From: Corynespora cassiicola
Lineage: Eukaryota > Ascomycota > Dothideomycetes > Pleosporales > Corynesporascaceae
DNA: 64,000 bases
Assembly: GCA_022059125.1 (NCBI GenBank)
Contig: JAEUWY010000020.1
Location: 2,604,001-2,668,000 of the forward strand
Reading direction: 5' to 3'
In this document: piece by piece, positions 61,586 through 64,000 of the stretch
How positions within the stretch are numbered: position 1 is the first letter of the stretch
Layout of the letters: every line of letters starts with the position of its first letter
The notes under the pieces: model-generated
Databases searched by the model: none
Seen by the model: the letters and a program-made list of their open reading frames with translations, nothing else
What the model was told of the DNA's origin: nothing
Translations under genes and position numbers: made by a program

Positions 61586-62117
61586 GTATATTAGCTTTAT
61601 ATAAAAAATTAACTTTTTTTTTATATTCTAAAAAGAAAGGTTCTATCTTGTTTTTATTAGAAGAAAATAGAGACTTAAATTTCAATTTTAAAAATCTTTA
61701 TTTATATAATAATTTAACTAGCTTATTATTATATAATAATGCTGATATAATCAAAACTTTATTTTTTAAACTTTAATTTTTTATAATCTAAATATAGAAA
61801 TATAGCTCCAGTTTTTTGCTTACGTAATATAAGCTAAATCTAATTAAGTTATCGTGAAATAAAAAATTTAAATAATTTTTTAAATAAAAAATAAATTAGC
61901 TTTTAAATTTATACTTTTTTTTACCTCTACTTTAAGCTTATTTATAACCTTATAACTTTAATACAAACTCTAACTTTTTATGCTTAAGTCTAGAGCTTTA
62001 TTAAAAATCTATTCAACTAATTTTTTTTTATTTTTATAACTAGTTTAAGTAGAAAGTTATATAAGCTTAAAAACTTCTATTTTTTTAAGCAAGTTTTTTT
62101 CGTGTCACCCTACTGTA

Positions 62118-64000
62118 GTATAGCTTATCTGTTTAACTAGTAGATATAGTAATTTAAATATACTTTAAAAACTATTATATTTAACTAAAAACTGTAGTTT
62201 ATCTCTAGTTTTTAATTTTAATCTTATTATATTATTAGCGTTAAAGTTTAACTATTTATTATATACTATAAAAAAAAATAACTAAACTAAAATTATAAAT
62301 TAATATATTAACTAAAAACTAAAGCTATTTATAAGCTACTATTGAAATAACTAAAGTAAATTTCTACTATTAATAGATTGCGTTTAAATTACTTTACTAT
62401 ATATAAATTTAAAAATAATTTATACTAAGTTTTATTTAGTTCTGAACTTTATTAAAATTAGTATTAAAAAAAATTTAAACTTTTAAAATTTTAGGAAAAG
62501 CTAAACTACTAAAATATTTTAGCTTTAGTTTTTTAAATATATAAAGTATAAAAAATTATAAATTTTTTTAAAAAAAGCTTAAAAATAGATATAAGTTTAA
62601 GTTAATTTTTATTACTATTAAGTAGATTAAAATATTAAGAATTAAGTATACTAAGAAACTAAAAATTTATTATTAATAAAACTAAGCTAAAAGCTGTCTA
62701 AACAGTAAACAGATTTTTTTAAAATATGAAAAAAAAATAAACTATTTATACTGCTTTAAATTACTTTTTAAATTAAAAATTTATAATATATTTACTTTAA
62801 ATATTTTCTATAAAAATTCAAATAATTTATTTTTAAAATAAAAAGCTTTAAAATCTATTAAAGTATCTATTAATAAAATAAAAAAATAGAAAGTTAAAAA
62901 TATTTTTACTAGTAAACTAGTATATTTATTACTAAAATATTAAGTAAACTAAGTTAAATATAACCCGGATTTTATATAATATAATATATTTAATTTTATA
63001 AACGCTCTATATAAGCTTAAAATATTTTATAATAAGTATTTAGATAAACTAGAACTTTTTTAGTTTCTAAACGAATAGCTTTAAGTATAAAAAATGTATA
63101 TATAAAGTATCTATAAAATAATAAAGTAGTATAAAATAGTTATTAAATATTTATTTAGAACTTATTTTAGACTAGCTTTTAGTCTAACTACTAATTTTTT
63201 TTATTTTTATTATAAATAAATATATTATTATCTAATTTTTTTAGTTTTAATTTATTATTAAATTTTATTAAAGTTTTAGCTAACCTGTCTGCCTGCTAAA
63301 ACTGCTTTATTAAAAAAAAACTTAATAAAATTAGTAGCTTTTTTCTAATCTACGCGAATTAAATTATAAAAATAAATTATTTTTAAATTAGCTAGTTTTT
63401 AATTTTTTTTTTTTTATATTTTTATAAACTGCTTTTAAAAGCGTATAAATAGTTAATAATATTTTTTTAGTTTGTATACGCTCTAACTCTACTCTAATTA
63501 TTTAAATTACTACTAAAACTATTTTAACTATATTTTTTATAGTAGTAAAAAGTAAAATACAGTTTAAATTTTTTTTTAGTTACTTATAATTTATATTAAT
63601 ATTTTGTATTTATTAGCGCAGTACTTTAAAATCTAAAAATAAAGTATTAGTTAACTATTTAGAATACGCTTTAAATCAGATATATACTAACTTATAAAAA
63701 CTTTTTTAAGCTATATAGTATTTATATTTTTTACTTAAAATTAATAATATACTTAGTAGATATAAAGATTATATTAGATGTTAATTAATCGATTAATATA
63801 TTAAACAGTTAAATATAAAGTAAAGTATTAGATTATTAAGCGTTTTAGCTTTTAAGCAATCTATTTATACTTAATTAATTAAATTTATTTATTATAAAGT
63901 TTTATAATAGACGCGTTAGGTTTTTTTAACAGCTTTTTTACTAATTAAAAAGCTTGCTTCTAGCTTTAAAAGCTATTTATTATACTAATATATATATTAT
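62118..64000. other. AT-rich sequence without identified element
   Basis: Decayed sequence beyond TIR copy C. I find none of the LTR or TIR end motifs of the other elements, so it is either an older unrelated repeat or the target into which copy C jumped. Confidence 0.5.

Larger units (their letters stand above)
38972..62115. mobile_element. TIR DNA transposon copy C, split by a 21-kb nest of retrotransposons
   Basis: Left end CAGAGAGGTGATATTAAAAA at 38972 and right end (reverse strand) CAGTAGGGTGACACGAAAAA at 62115, with TA on both sides (38970-38971, 62116-62117). Removing the inserted Gypsy (40577-61585 plus one 5-bp duplication) leaves about 2.13 kb, matching copy A (2085 bp). The interruption falls in the block that reads AATAGATATATTAGC in copy A. 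Confidence 0.8.
38460..64000. other. AT-rich RIP-decayed block 2
   Basis: About 25.5 kb of nearly gene-free AT-rich DNA. Almost all of it from 38972 to 62115 is explained by one TIR transposon carrying three nested Gypsy elements. The remainder is unassigned decayed sequence. Confidence 0.9.

Noticed and set aside
28850..64000. Mitochondrial DNA insertion or mitochondrial contig as the source of the AT-rich DNA
   Set aside because: LTRs, target duplications, Gypsy pol remnants and TIR ends explain the sequence, and no mitochondrial gene or tRNA is seen.

Overview
This looks like nuclear DNA from a filamentous ascomycete (Pezizomycotina, most probably Dothideomycetes). The genes carry short GT...AG introns of 45-95 bp. 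The families are typical of these fungi: HET, LaeA-like methyltransferase, fungal rhodopsin domain, P450s and a patatin-type immune-like protein. About half the window is AT-rich sequence in which transposons have been decayed by C-to-T changes at CpA (repeat-induced point mutation, RIP). All exon structures were assembled by eye from splice sites and frame continuity; none was confirmed by transcripts or searches.

Region 1 (1-28.5 kb) has ordinary base composition and holds genes. In order: the 3' end of a CorA-like Mg2+ transporter; a five-exon 619-aa gene (-) of unrecognised family with terpene-synthase-like acidic motifs; an alpha/beta hydrolase (-); a fungal rhodopsin-domain membrane protein (+); a LaeA-like methyltransferase (-); two unrelated cytochromes P450 (+); a HET-domain protein (+); a POT/PTR2 peptide transporter (-); an 84-aa secreted eight-cysteine protein (-); a broken C2H2 zinc-finger gene (-); and an 11-exon gene (-) for a 1465-aa protein joining a zinc motif, a GTPase-like P-loop domain, a RING-like domain and a patatin phospholipase. 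The genes from 1.4 to 14.4 kb could form a small specialised-metabolism cluster (putative cyclase, hydrolase, methyltransferase, two P450s), but this is inference.

Region 2 (about 28.85-36.2 kb) is an AT-rich, RIP-decayed block. It holds two copies (A, B) of one TIR transposon family with TA target duplications. Copy B carries a solo LTR.

Region 3 (about 36.2-38.46 kb) is an island of normal composition. It contains a 65-bp tandem repeat, a Lys/Glu-rich transposase-like tail, a 541-bp TIR element whose arms differ only by RIP-type changes, and a small foldback family at its edge.

Region 4 (38.46-64 kb) is AT-rich again and is a nest of dead mobile elements. A third TIR copy (C, 38972-62115) was split by a Ty3/Gypsy chromovirus (40577-61585). 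That element was in turn split by a minus-strand Gypsy (43012-50188) and a plus-strand, less decayed Gypsy (51908-58843). Target-site duplications and LTR boundaries can be read for every layer. Three LTR types share their 3' portion but have unrelated 5' (U3) portions.
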